In this document: positions 51,487 through 63,118 of the stretch, piece after piece
Numbering within the stretch: position 1 is the first letter of the stretch
How the letters are laid out: each line of letters begins with the position of its first letter
Assembly (NCBI GenBank): GCA_963457665.1
Contig: OY735215.1
Span: forward strand, 38,126,825 to 38,190,824
From: Thysanoteuthis rhombus
Taxonomy: Eukaryota > Mollusca > Cephalopoda > Oegopsida > Thysanoteuthidae
Length of the DNA stretch: 64,000 nucleotides
Reading direction: 5' to 3'
Notes under the pieces: model-generated
What the model was told of the DNA's origin: nothing
The model's database searches: none
The model's input: only the letters and a program-made list of their open reading frames with translations
Program-made: the position numbers and the translations under genes

Positions 51487-52850
51487 GAATATTATAAAAA
51501 AAATGGACACGCAAGCAGTATCGGTAGTAAGATACACAAGACCATTCTTCTTTGGACGAAGGGAGAGTTGACCGGCGAACGAGGAAGCTCATGACAATGC
51601 ACAAAGCTTTATACCCCAGAGAAGACACGGATAGACGGCAAGTGAAGAGGAAAGAAGGCGGCTGATGACTCATCAACATAAAAGACCGTGTCCAAAGGGT
51701 CAAAACGGGTCTGGAAAAGTGTGTGCAAGCAGACAATGACAACGTCATAAAGAGTGCCCTAAAGCTGTGAAACAACATCAACAAAATAGAAAACAATGGA
51801 GCAGCATAACAAACAAGGAAATAGAAACAGAAACAGAAACAGAAAGAACCACACAGAGAATCAAAGACATAAAAACAGGATGTGGCAGACGAGAGATCAT
51901 GGACATGGCTACGAAAAGGAAACCTGGAGAGAGAAATAGAATTGCTCATCACGGCAGACCAAAACAAATTTATCAGAAGAAACCATGTCAAAACAAAAAT
52001 CGACAGAATACACTCAAACAGCGAGTGCCACCTATGTGACGAAAGGGATGAAACCACATAAACTAATGAAAGTATGCAACTGGTCCAGAAGGAGTATCAG
52101 TACAGATACGATTGAGTAACAATAGAGATACACTGTGAACTGGATAAATCAATGAGTTTTCACCATGCAGAAAAGTGGTACCAGTACAAACCAGAGACAC
52201 CACTTGAGAATAGAAACCATAAATTACTTTGGGATCTGGACATTCAAAATAATCACACCATCCGAGCAAGAAGACCAGACCAAGTAATCGTGGACAAGAA
52301 GAGGAGAATCTACCAAATAACTGATGTGGCTGTGCCTAGAGCCCACAGAGTAAATAGGAAAGAGAGTAAAAAACTGGACAAATACTAGGACCGGGCCAGA
52401 GAACCAAAGAGGGTGTGTAACATGAAAGTAAGGATAGTACAATAATTAGACACTGAAGGCAAGTTTAGAGGAACTAGTAGAAGAATGGATTTAGACTGAG
52501 CAGACCAAAGCTAGGGACTGCACAAATACTGAGGAAAATTCCAGAAATATTAGATCTACGACCCAGGCTGTTAGCAGTGGCCTAAGAAGGGAGGAGGTAA
52601 AGATAAAAAAACACGAATGTTAGTGGAGATACGAACCACAGCACTGCTGTGACAAGTGAAGGAGTTGTGATTAGAGGAGGGCGGAAGACTTGAGGAGACT
52701 TACTGTCACTCAACCTTCAGTGATAACCACCGGGCAACTGTAAACCATAGCACTGCTGTGGACTATGAGAGTGTGGACAGAACGGCTGGAGACTTAGGGC
52801 GACTTGCTGTCACACTGCTTTTGGTGGTAACCACCAAGTAACTGGGGTGA
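51487..52850 (+). mobile_element. R2/R4-type LINE with restriction-like endonuclease, decayed
   Basis: In frame with stops it reads A-L-Y-P-R-E-D-T-D-R from 51606 and K-R-K-E-G-G, then L-I-N-I-K-D-R-V-Q. After frame changes come W-T-W-L-R-K-G-N-L and E-C-H-L-C-D-E-R-D-E-T near 52023, with Cys codons at 52026 and 52035 forming a C-x2-C zinc-binding pair. Next is an open stretch at 52152-52388 with E-K-W-Y, L-L-W-D-L and R-R-P-D-Q-V-I-V-D-K-K. The P-D pair (52275-52280) is followed 14 residues later by Asp in Q-I-T-D-V, fitting the PD-(x12-14)-D signature of restriction-like endonucleases in R2/R4/NeSL-type LINEs. The RT palm is missing. Several stops show it is dead. The family assignment is firm at the level of 'LINE with this endonuclease'; the clade is not. 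Confidence 0.83.
52630..52845 (+). repeat. Tandem duplication in the LINE 3' region
   Basis: Two units about 110 bases each. CCACAGCACTGCTGTG, GGAGACTTACTGTCACTC and GTGATAACCACC in the first match CCATAGCACTGCTGTGG, GGCGACTTGCTGTCACAC and GTGGTAACCACC in the second. The ACAGCACTGCTGT core is a perfect palindrome in the first unit. Confidence 0.8.
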
Positions 52851-52962
52851 AAATGCAAATAATAATGATAATGATAAAGGGGAAGTATCCCTGCACTTTG
52901 GCCTTTCTGATGGGTTTTTTTTTTCTAAAATTATATATATATATATATAAAAAAGCATCATA

Positions 52963-53213
52963 TAGCAGTAGGCTGGCCATGTTGCAAGAATGGCAGACAA
53001 CCGATGGACATCATGACTCATGACATTGATCTCCCGAGATAACATGCGCAATCGAAGCCGACAGAGTATCAGATGGAGAGACGAGCTAGACAAATTCAGA
53101 AAGTACTGGCTCTGCGACGCCCATGATAGACAAGTGTGGCGAATCTTGGGGAAGGTCTATTTCCAACAACGGACGTTAAAACACCAATGATGATGATGAT
53201 GATGATGATGATG
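52963..53213 (+). mobile_element. RTE-like LINE 3' end with (GAT)n tail
   Basis: Best-preserved C-terminus of the main family: A-G-H-V-A-R-M-A-D-N-R-W-T, then I-R-W-R-D-E-L-D-K-F-R-K-Y-W, then D-A-H-D-R-Q-V-W-R-I-L-G-K-V-Y, stop, and an uninterrupted (GAT)n tail at 53187-53213. Only one in-frame stop interrupts it, so it is younger than the other ends. It starts abruptly next to a short TA run at 52931-52949, a typical 5' truncation. Confidence 0.92.
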
Positions 53214-53355
53214 AAATACGGGCATATAATTATTAGTTTCAGCCTGGTATTCTGATTATTGTAATTTCAAATGATTTCTATCGTAAACAACTAGACTGTC
53301 AGTCAACAACCTTTAATACGAAGCACATTTTTGGACTGAAGAATAAACTTTCGTA

Positions 53356-53437
53356 GAATCTCGAATTCACACACTGTTTTGGAGGGATACTTGGTTAATC
53401 GTACAAGCTGCTCTTACCGATTGAGCTACGAGACTGA
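53356..53437 (-). other. tRNA-like element
   Basis: Minus strand: AGCTCAATCGGTAAGAGC (53427-53410) is a very good A box and GAATTCGAGATTC (53368-53356) a diverged B box, at tRNA spacing. The arms do not pair as a tRNA should, so it is a pseudo-tRNA or SINE head. The flanks do not show the inverted arms of the 17675 element. Confidence 0.6.
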
Positions 53438-53558
53438 TAAAATATTGTTTTTTTTTTATCTGTATAAACATTGAATGGTTTGACGTCTCCGCTTTATATT
53501 CATTCTCTTTTCTTGAACATTTTCTAAGCATTCAAGTGCATGTACACATTTTAGGGAC

Positions 53559-53561
<3 letters not shown>

Positions 53562-53613
<52 letters not shown>

Positions 53614-53638
53614 GTATGTATGTATGTATCTATATGTT

Positions 53639-53682
<44 letters not shown>
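53562..53682. repeat. (TA)n, (TATG)n, (TG)n, (TA)n cluster
   Basis: Compound microsatellite block. Confidence 0.95.
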
Positions 53683-53684
<2 letters not shown>

Positions 53685-53689
53685 ATCTT

Positions 53690-54485
<796 letters not shown>

Positions 54486-54600
54486 ACATTTGAAAAAAGT
54501 CTTACAGTGATTTTATAAACAGATATTTGGAAATGATTGATTGAAATAACATGAATTTTAAGAAAAATTTCTCCATAAAATTGTAAATGCTTCAAGGTTA

Positions 54601-54603
<3 letters not shown>

Positions 54604-54658
<55 letters not shown>
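54604..54658. repeat. (TA)n microsatellite
   Basis: Left boundary of the repeat fragment at 54659. Confidence 0.95.
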
Positions 54659-54660
<2 letters not shown>

Positions 54661-54760
54661 GAAGTAAGGATTAGCTGCTCAAACACGTTTATGTTTCAGG
54701 ATTCAAAAAGCCTATCATGTTTGTTATTACGGCCCGATGTGTAAATTTTCTTTTGTTTAC
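54659..54760 (+). repeat. (TA)n-bounded interspersed repeat, partial copy 3
   Basis: AGGATTAGCTGCTCAAACACG and TTATGTTTCAGGAT follow (TA)n exactly as GGATTCGCTACACAAA and CTCATGTTTC do at 24449 and 32673. Similarity fades after about 60 bases. Confidence 0.55.
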
Positions 54761-55333
54761 CTAGTAATCGTTTAAAAACATATCACTCCAGCAGTGTTGA
54801 TCAAATACCACTCCCAGTTCAGCTGATATTTTAATACACAGCCTATGTCATACATGTGATTTTTCATTCTATACAGGGTATTAGCATACACATCATTTCA
54901 TCTTTTGAAACAGGGCTCACTTACGAAGGTTACCCAAAAAACGTATTTGGCAATGATGGATCGATATGTATAACAACAGACGTGACTTTCTCTTCGTGTC
55001 AACTCTATTGCATGTTCATCCACGAGAATATCAAGTACTTTGTGTCTGTTTTAATCTCAGACTGCATGCAAACTAACTTGAAATATCATCCTTGGAATTA
55101 TCAATTACACACAAAAAGACTTCTTCGAGTTGATTGTCTACCAAAATATTCAACCGAAGAATTTCACATTTTTTTCTAACTTTAAAATTGGTTTTTCTGC
55201 GTCATATAACATCTAGCTTCGATTAATTGTTTTTTTCCCTTCCAAATACTAGAGGAAATATCTTTATGTACATAGGTGGAACGAAACAAGACCTTTCGCA
55301 GCGGGTAATAACACATAGAAACATCTGCAAAGT
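54761..55333. other. No recognised feature; 107-codon frame of unknown nature
   Basis: The plus-strand frame 54856-55179 is free of simple repeats and of mixed composition, with six Cys, but it matches nothing I know. No splice signals or copies were found. Confidence 0.35.
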
Positions 55334-55367
<34 letters not shown>

Positions 55368-55408
55368 CGTGTGTGTGTGTGTGTGTGCGTGCGTGTGTGT
55401 GTGTGTGT
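55334..55408. repeat. (TA)n-(TG)n microsatellite
   Basis: Short TA then interrupted TG run. Confidence 0.95.
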
Positions 55409-55559
55409 CCAATCTAATGATATACACATACAACAAAATGTGAACATCCGTGTATATATATGTAAATATTCATGTCCACGGCTGCAGAGTAGAGAGATGG
55501 GAAGTTCAAGTGCAGCATTTCAAACTCCTGCTTAACGGAAGCACTTGGCGCGCACGCGC

Positions 55560-55612
55560 ATTTGAGTGTGTGTTTGTGTACGTGTCTGTATGCGTATGTG
55601 TGCATGTGTGCG
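55560..55612. repeat. Degenerate (TG)n
   Basis: GTGTGT/GTATGT-rich stretch, adjoining GCGCGCACGCGC at 55548-55559. Confidence 0.75.
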
Positions 55613-55639
55613 TGGGAGGGGCTTGTTTTTGTTTTTCTC

Positions 55640-56430
55640 TACTTCTTATCCCGCCATCAATTCATTAACTCTGCTTCCCACCAACACTTCAACGAATGTC
55701 TTCTTCTCTCCCAAACCCTTTAATTTCAAAATAATTTTGCACTGTAACCACTTCATCAAGTCTTTTCTCCCTTCTCTGTTGCTCTCCCTCCTTTGATTTC
55801 TTCCTCATTTTTGACCCTCTTCCTCTCGTTTGCCTTTCCTTCTCATTCCTTTGGTTCTTCTTCCGTCTATTCCCTTTCTTTCTATGCTTCCCACCATTTT
55901 TCACATCTTCTTCGGTGTCTGTTGTTTCCTTACTTTCTTCTTCCAAGACCCTCTCCCTCTGTCTCTCTTCTCTTTTCTAACTTTCTTCAACGTTTTTTGT
56001 TCCTGTTTTTTTTTATTGATATCCGTTCGTTCTTCTTTTTCTTTTTCTATTTTCTATTTTGTTACCAAGTATCTTTCTTTGTTTTTTCTCTTCCACGTGT
56101 CCAGTCTTCTTCTTCTTCTTCTTCTTCTTCTTCTTCTTCTTCTTTTCTTCTTCTTCTTCTTCTTCTTCTTCTTATGACAACATTTTCTTCTTCCTATTGA
56201 TTCGTTCCATCTTTTGTTTCACTATTCATTTTATCATTCTCTTTTTTCTCCGCTTTTACTGTATTTCGATTCCTCTCCTTCTCTGTATACTCTGTCATTC
56301 CATTATTCCTCTCCGTTCCTCCCTTCTTCTTCTTCTTCTTCTTCTTCTTCTTCTTCTTCTTCTTCTTCTTCCCCTCCTCCTCCCTCCGATTTTCCATCCT
56401 CCTCCCTTTCCCTCTTGTGTATCGCATCTG
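55640..56430 (+). repeat. Pyrimidine-rich tract with two (TTC)n arrays
   Basis: T/C-rich plus strand containing (TTC)n at 56106-56173 and (TTC)n at 56323-56370, the second passing into CCTCCTCC. Frames of up to 201 codons on the plus strand and the Lys/Glu-rich frames on the minus strand are compositional. Confidence 0.93.
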
Positions 56431-56616
56431 CTAGATATCCAAATGAAAAAAAAAAAATCTCCAACCTTAATTGCATCCTCAATAATCGAATCACAGGATT
56501 ACTCTGAAAATGATGCTAGGTTTTCTCCATGGAATGTGGCTCATCTATGTAATCATGTCTTCAAGAAAAATGGATTTACTCTCTACGTCAGTTTATTTTT
56601 TCTTACATTAGCAGAA

Positions 56617-56850
56617 TTTAATCATCAGCAGCAGCAGCCTTTTAACGTCTGTCGATGGACATAGACCTTCTCCGAGATTTGCCAGATCTCTCTATCACTG
56701 GCGCCACGGTGCCAATGTCTCCTGAATCTATCTAAGCCGTCACCTATCTTATTTTCTGTCGTTTATAATTTTGCATATTGTCTCTTGGGATCCACGCTGT
56801 GACTTGTTATGTCCAGCGGTTGTCTCACATTCTTGCAACATGTCCTTATT
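56617..56850 (-). mobile_element. RTE-like LINE 3' end, minus strand
   Basis: The plus strand starts AATCATCAGCAGCAGCAGCC (the inverted GAT/CTG tail) and continues with TTTTAACGTCTGTCGATGG, CATAGACCTTCTCCGAGATTTG and CATTCTTGCAACATGTCC, the same order as 63119-63330. Cut off near 56850. Confidence 0.85.
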
Positions 56851-57389
<539 letters not shown>

Positions 57390-58471
57390 GCACTTCTCGA
57401 TAAACGCCGTTTTGTTATGATGTCTTTTCAGATTTTTTTTTTTGCAAGAGTTACTTCCTTTGATTTAGGGGAAAATTAGTTTTTTTTTAGAGTGAATAAA
57501 ATTAAGTCTCATGTTGAAATTTTGCATATCTAAAATTCAAATAGCTGAAATGAATGAGAATAGGAAAGTAAAATGTCACTGTATATTGATATATTTCAAA
57601 TACCCTATCATGTTAGTAGTGTGTAGCACTCGTCAGTATCCATTTAAAGAATTTGGTGACTATATTCAATATGACCATCTATGTAATAGAATGGACTCTT
57701 TGTAACGTCATTTTTTTTTCAAATTTTTCTATTGATTCAGGTTATTATTCTGGTAGTATTAAACATAAGAGAAGGTTTTTTTTTTCTATATCATTTAATT
57801 GCGAAATTGCGTTCACATCACTTTTCAGTGGCAAGGGTGAAAAACTAAAACCAATGAATATGTTGTTGATAGTATAACCAATGAATTTATCTTTCTGAAT
57901 AGACTAGTTTTAAAAAGGTTTGGAGCAGTATTCTTCCATTTTTTTAATAGAGATGTTCTTTCCTTTTCATAATTTCTTACCGCAAAATGTGTACTTTACA
58001 GAATCTATTTCTCAAAAATTTTTGTTGCCGTAGAAACACTTTTGAGTTGTCAGCTAAGGGAGAAGTGTAGAGAGGAAACTAATGTAGCGTGTTAGACATT
58101 GGAAACATGAAATTCAGGATTTACTCTTTCATGATTGGACATATTAATTTTGACTTCTCTTCAACGGGTGAATTTGTGAAATCTTGAAATGGATCTCCAA
58201 AATGGATGAGAGTTTTGTATACAACCGTCTTGTTCTGGCAGGCCAAAGAAAAAAAATTAGCTGGCTTGAACATTTTGACCACTTATTAGCGTCTTCTTGA
58301 CTATTTGGTGCGTTTTGGCTATTTTAGGCGTTATGGGGCTTCTTTTTTCATTTGAAAAACCATAACATTGAGTGAACATAACCTCTCTAACAGTTTCAGT
58401 GGTGAAATCTGTTCCACATAAGATTGTTTCTGTTAGAGTCGCTACTTTCAGAGACATATCTGCAACGTCTT

Positions 58472-58474
<3 letters not shown>
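57390..58474. other. No recognised feature
   Basis: AT-rich with several open frames under 75 codons. None has a motif. Part may belong to the RT-bearing element whose recognisable part begins near 58700, but I cannot show it. Confidence 0.4.

Positions 58475-58533
<59 letters not shown>
58475..58533. repeat. (TA)n microsatellite
   Basis: Pure TA run. Confidence 0.95.
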
Positions 58534-58541
<8 letters not shown>

Positions 58542-58559
58542 ATATGTATATAATTACCT

Positions 58560-58640
58560 CCTGTTATTACATGGATAATGAATGAATAAAGCTTGAATAA
58601 AATGAGCAATTAAAGATAATGAGGCTGCAGCAGAAATCAT
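58560..58640 (-). repeat. Fragment of the tRNA-like inverted-arm family
   Basis: AATGAATGAATAAAGC, AAAATGAGCAATTAAAGATAATGAGGCTGCAGCAG matches an arm and inner GGCTGCAGCAG boundary of the 17675-18040 element. The similarity stops where the tRNA-like core should begin. Confidence 0.55.
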
Positions 58641-58699
58641 ACCAAATAATATAAGGTACTCATTATTATGAATATATATACTCTATACAAAAGAAGATC

Positions 58700-59082
58700 T
58701 AATCAAAGATTTGAATCTAATAATACACTTGGCATTTGCAGGAGGTAATGGTAAATATTTTGGATTTACAAACTGTAAAGCTTTTTGGTGTAAAGGAAAA
58801 CAAAGCAAGACTTACTTTACGTGCTCTACCCTTAAGACGATTGTTAGTCATCTTATTGAGGAATGTTACTTTAGTATAGGAAATAAAATATTTTATCAGA
58901 TCATATACATCCCAATCGAGATCGATCCTGCCCCCAAATTGGCAAATTTGAGTTTACATAAACACGAATACGTATTCATGTCATCTGTAATAGAAAGTAA
59001 TGTAAAACGGGCTCGTTCCTTTTTAGGTAGTATCCATTACATCCATAAATTTCATTGGCAGACATTGGAAAATAAGTAATTG
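58700..59082 (+). mobile_element. Reverse-transcriptase fragment, clade uncertain
   Basis: An open frame at 58711-59079 reads N-G-K-Y-F-G-F-T-N, A-F-W-C-K-G-K, K-T-Y-F, L-I-E-E-C-Y-F-S-I-G-N-K and F-Y-Q-I-I-Y-I-P-I-E-I-D-P-A-P. It continues L-A-N-L-S-L-H, then A-R-S-F-L-G-S-I-H-Y-I-H-K-F. This order fits the palm of a reverse transcriptase of the type with I-G-I-P-M-G-x-x-x-A-P at motif B and Y-I-D-D at motif C. Here motif B is altered (I-P-I-E) and the catalytic Y-I-D-D reads Y-I-H-K, so it is dead despite being open for 122 codons. It ends at a stop shortly before (TA)n at 59135. Confidence 0.68.
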
Positions 59083-59130
59083 AACTGACACAGAGATTTT
59101 TTAATGCTTAAATCTGTAAAGCTTTCTAGA

Positions 59131-59259
<129 letters not shown>

Positions 59260-59394
59260 TCGAGATAGGAAGATAGATAGCCGACCATCTTTAACAGGTC
59301 GAAATACACAATTGTCTCATCATAAAATATTATCATTTTGCATCAGCTAAACTTAGTTTCGTATGTCACGAGTCTAGTGTGGCAGATCACTGCC

Positions 59395-59480
59395 TACACA
59401 GAGTGGTGATATTCAAATGGGAAGGGCTTGCCGTCCTTGAAAAAGAGCATTCCAAGTCATGACTTTTTGTAGGATCGAAC
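59395..59480 (-). repeat. Possible SINE fragment
   Basis: GTGTTCGATCCTAC on the minus strand near 59482-59469 is a B-box-like sequence. The adjoining CTTGCCGTCCTTGAAAAAG...AAGTCATGACT block resembles 44150-44200. No A box at proper spacing was found. Confidence 0.35.
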
Positions 59481-59539
59481 ACTGACCACCAATGCCAAGG
59501 CAATCAAGAATATTTTTACTTTGAAGAAGAATGTTAAAA

Positions 59540-60340
59540 TTTTCGTTCTTTCGCTACTTCTAGCTCCCATCTTTCTCTCGATTCTTATTTTCTTCTTTCT
59601 TTTAACTCTCTAGTTAATTCAGTCCTTTATTTTCTTCTTTTTGTTCTTTCCAATAGCTTCTTCCTTTTGCTATTATTTTCTCCTTTGCTTTCTTTTCTCT
59701 TTTAATTTTCATTTATCTTCTCATTATTCTGTTTTTAATTACCTTTCTGCATTTTTCTTGATTTTCCTTGGAATTTTTCTTCTCTTTCTCTATCTTTCTT
59801 TTCAAACTCTCTTTTCTATTTTTTTTCTTTTTTCTTAATTGTCTACCATCCATTCTCAAACAGAAATTCATTCATTTCATTTTTACTTTTTACAATCCCT
59901 GCCATGATTTTCCTTCTCTTTTCATTCATTTGATTCTCGTCCTTTCCTCCACTTTCCATTTTCTCTCTTTTTATTTTTCATTCTCAGCCCGTTTATTTTC
60001 CTATATCGTTCCTCTTTTATGAATTTCTTTTTTACTTTTACGAATATTTTTCCTTCTTCCGTTTTCCTTCTTTTCTCCTTCATCTTAGTCCTTCCACTTT
60101 ATTTTCCAGAACCCCCATTCAATCAACATTTACTCCCCTCCTTCCCATTTGGTCTTCACGCCTTGTTCATAGCTGAATGTGTTTTCTTATTTATTCAGTT
60201 CCCTACTTTGAATCGATCGGATTTCTTTCTTGTCAAGATCTGCACAATGTCAAAAATCGATATCAACTCAAACTACACACCCAATGCTGCAATCTTTTTT
60301 TTTCTTCTGAAACATTAATAGCCATAAAATGCACTCTCTT
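59540..60340 (+). repeat. Pyrimidine-rich tract, 800 bp
   Basis: T/C-rich with TTTTCTTC and CATTTTC phrases, similar in texture to 12640-13900. Phe/Leu/Ser-rich open frames of up to 99 codons are compositional. Confidence 0.85.
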
Positions 60341-60531
60341 CACCATTCTCTCTATGCAGTCTCCCGGCGTTTTGTCTTAATTTTTCTCTTCGAGAATCCA
60401 CACCTTCTCACAAATGACACATCAATTCCTTCCCAGTTGAAGGGAATCTTTCCATTAATCGACTTATATTGTACTTGTAAAACTTCCCGAATAAAGACAT
60501 TGTACGTATGCACATATAGACACAGAGACAT

Positions 60532-60541
60532 ACACACACTC

Positions 60542-60584
<43 letters not shown>
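60532..60584. repeat. (AC)n microsatellite
   Basis: Nearly pure AC run. Confidence 0.96.
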
Positions 60585-60588
<4 letters not shown>

Positions 60589-60899
60589 TATATATGCACG
60601 TATATAAAAAACACATATAAGAGGACTGTTCAAAACGAAATTGAACTTTTAAACTGTGAACCAGTGAGATGTGGTCGTGTGGTAGTGATCTGACTTACTG
60701 TATGAAAAAATACTGCATCAAGCCACGTTGGCTAGTAATTAAGCTGCACATGATAGAATGAACGTGTTTATAGTGAATTATGTGATTTGTTTCATTCTGA
60801 GTTCACCGACTAAAAAACTATGTTCCATGATTTGTGAAAGTCGTCGTCTGACTCTCTGTAGAGTTTTCGAAGAGGTACGAATTTTTAAAGGGTCAGACA

Positions 60900-61545
60900 G
60901 CGATTTAAATGGATAATGTGATCATCGTCCCTTTTACTTGGAAAGTGGAAATATTGAACCAGATACAATTCCATGATAGTAAATAATAAAACTCTTCCCT
61001 GATGTTGACAACGGTAAGTTGTACTTCTGGAATCTTTTGGACAATACTTATACTCATTGGAAACAAAGATTTGTTGACTTGTTTGAAAACAAGAGAAATC
61101 TTCTAAAAAATTAAAAGCATGTTCCTTATCTGTCATTTCTCGTTTGATGCTGCAATGGAGACCTTTTTTGTTGGACTCCGATAGTACTAGATCTGTAGTA
61201 TAGGGAAATGGGACAGAGTCTCGTAGTCGCAGGAGCTTGTTTCCATTCGTGCGACTATGGAGATGTGTACTTGTATTTTATCTTACAATATCCGGACATA
61301 TTTGCAGTGAATACAGCATCTATGGGTTTTGGTAACTCCTCCAAATTTCATGGATCATAATACGTTCTTGTAATATGGTTTATTTTCCTTGGAGATCTAT
61401 TAGTACTGCCTCGTTTTGGTTTCAGAAGACTGTGAGCATCACATTGCGTGCCTTTTGGGTTGATGGAGAATCACCGTGCCTCCATTGTTTGAACTGTGTC
61501 TCCAGGTCAATGTATTAAACCTATGTTTTATCTTGTATACCTTGT
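60900..61545 (-). mobile_element. mariner transposase, C-terminal half, decayed
   Basis: Minus strand, across frames: F-K-Q-W-R-H-G-D-S-P near 61500-61470, K-A-R-N-V-M-L-T-V-F near 61455-61425, L-I-D-L near 61400, D-Y-E-T-L-S-H near 61230-61208, then after a frameshift Y-T-T-D-L, and E-H-A-F-N-F-L near 61120-61100. This matches the catalytic half of a mariner transposase: Q-W-R-H-x-x-S-P, K-V-M-L-T-V-F-W-D, H-P-P-Y-S-P-D-L and the acidic C-terminal helix. The Trp-Asp after L-T-V-F has become a stop, and the DNA between the catalytic acids is deleted or scrambled. The N-terminal half is absent. The 83-codon frame at 60885-61136 covers the C-terminal part. Confidence 0.82.
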
Positions 61546-61682
61546 TGGGCGAAAATCATGGCCAAAAGATCACTGGTGCAATCGACTGCGTTTTGTTTTT
61601 TTTATTTCAAAATTAAACATTATATTCCTTGTATGACATCAATAATCAAATATTTATCAATGAAAGATTGCGACCTAAATAA

Positions 61683-61694
61683 ACACACACACAA

Positions 61695-61751
<57 letters not shown>
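61683..61751. repeat. (AC)n-(AT)n-(AG)n microsatellite
   Basis: Three dinucleotide blocks in succession. Confidence 0.96.
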
Positions 61752-62039
61752 TGAATTGAAAATATGTACAACAAATCATGTGTATGTTACGCTGATTTCT
61801 TCATTGCTAGAATGCTAGTTATCTGTCATTGTGGTGGAAGGAAGGGAAATAGGGATTACCCATAACAGTCTCAATTCTTAAGCTAAAAACAAAGCAATTC
61901 TTTTACTCTACGAGAATGAAATGCTAACCTTAATACACTGTCTACTTGAAAAGCTAACACAGCGAAACAGACATTAACCATTGTCATAGACCAAATTTCT
62001 TCATTTCGTTTACATATATGTATGTATCAATAAATAATT

Positions 62040-62200
62040 AATAATTCATGCACAGAAATGTGTATATATAAGTTATAGATAACGTTATGATACATAGAAA
62101 CTTATTTGTGATGATTCCCCTTGGTAATACGGTTAATGTATCATTCGCCTGAAACAATGTAAACAGAATAAACAATTACGACGGGAAATAATATCAAATA
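62040..62200 (-). repeat. Arm of the tRNA-like inverted-arm family
   Basis: GATGATTCCCCTTGGTAATACGG...GTATCATTCGCC...GAATAAACAATTA parallels 17705-17790 and 62310-62390. It lies in tandem with the next unit and lacks a tRNA-like core. Confidence 0.55.
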
Positions 62201-62269
62201 AGTTTCTGTATATTATAACGTAATTTATGATTCAATTTGTCGGACCAAATATGTTCATTTCTCAATTCA

Positions 62270-62560
62270 CACACATATATAAGTATACATGATTATCAAT
62301 TGAGTTATATTACATTGAAACTCTATTTGAAATGATTTTCAGTAATTATAATATATCATTTGGCCTAGACAACGTTAATCGAATGAAAAAAATAAAAGAA
62401 ATTTAAGCTGCTGCAGAGTCAAACCTGCGACTGATAGGGAAGCCGCTTCAACATAGCGTTGCTCTTACCATTGAGCTGAACGGCTACCGGCTTTTCAACT
62501 CAATATTTTGTTTTTTCACGGTTTATATCTGCTCCATCGTCTGTCTATCTGTCTGTGATA
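62270..62560 (-). mobile_element. tRNA-like SINE with inverted-arm features
   Basis: Minus strand: A-box-like CAGCTCAATGGTAAGAGC at 62478-62461 and B-box-like GGTTTGACTCT at 62425-62415. Left arm: GAAACTCTATTTGAAATGATT, ATATCATTTGGCC, then GCTGCTGCAG at the core boundary, as at 17700-17810. The right side shares an ACCGTGAAAAAACAAAAT stretch (minus strand) with 38310-38335 but the arm is otherwise poorly kept. Confidence 0.68.
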
Positions 62561-63118
62561 GCTGTAGAGATAATTTATCTGGAAACATATTTCGTTCCGC
62601 ACCGGGATTAATCAAGTAACAATTCAAACCACCAATCATGAAAATGTTCGATTTGTTAAGTGGTTAATTGGAACAAAATATCTTTACAAATGAATTTTCT
62701 GTATCACATTTTGTCGGGCATGAACTGTCCGATCTAATGGTATGTATATATGCAAGTTTGATCGAACACAACTGACAAGGGATGTCGTCTTGATCCTTCA
62801 GGATTTTCCTAAATTTTTTTTGTTTATTTTTGTTTTGTTTTGTTTTTTCAAAACAGAAATCAAATAACATCCAACTACTACATTGTTTAGATGTCTTACC
62901 TGTCACTTCTCCGATCACAGTACAACAAAAGATCAATCGAACAAACACGAAGCATTTGGAAGAGCTTGTTGCCAACTTTTGATCAACGTGCAAACACTCA
63001 AAATCTCGTCTTACTTGACACCATTTTGATAGAAGTAAAAAGAAAAAATAACCTTCAATAAGATCTGCTGTCGCCATTGGCAGAGATTGCTTCCACTGAT
63101 TGATAACATAGCCTCCCT
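62561..63118. other. No recognised feature
   Basis: A 137-codon minus-strand frame at 62664-63077 is the longest here with mixed composition. It includes a Lys/Asn-rich stretch and matches no family I know. Confidence 0.35.

Noticed and set aside
53356-53437. Functional tRNA gene on the minus strand
   Set aside because: The A box is excellent, but the B box is diverged and the acceptor and T arms do not pair correctly. The same reasoning excludes 17808-17885, 38198-38270 and 62415-62490 as true tRNA genes.
55793-56664. Frames up to 201 codons with poly-Phe/Ser and a Lys/Glu-rich frame on the other strand
   Set aside because: Produced by the pyrimidine tract and its (TTC)n arrays.
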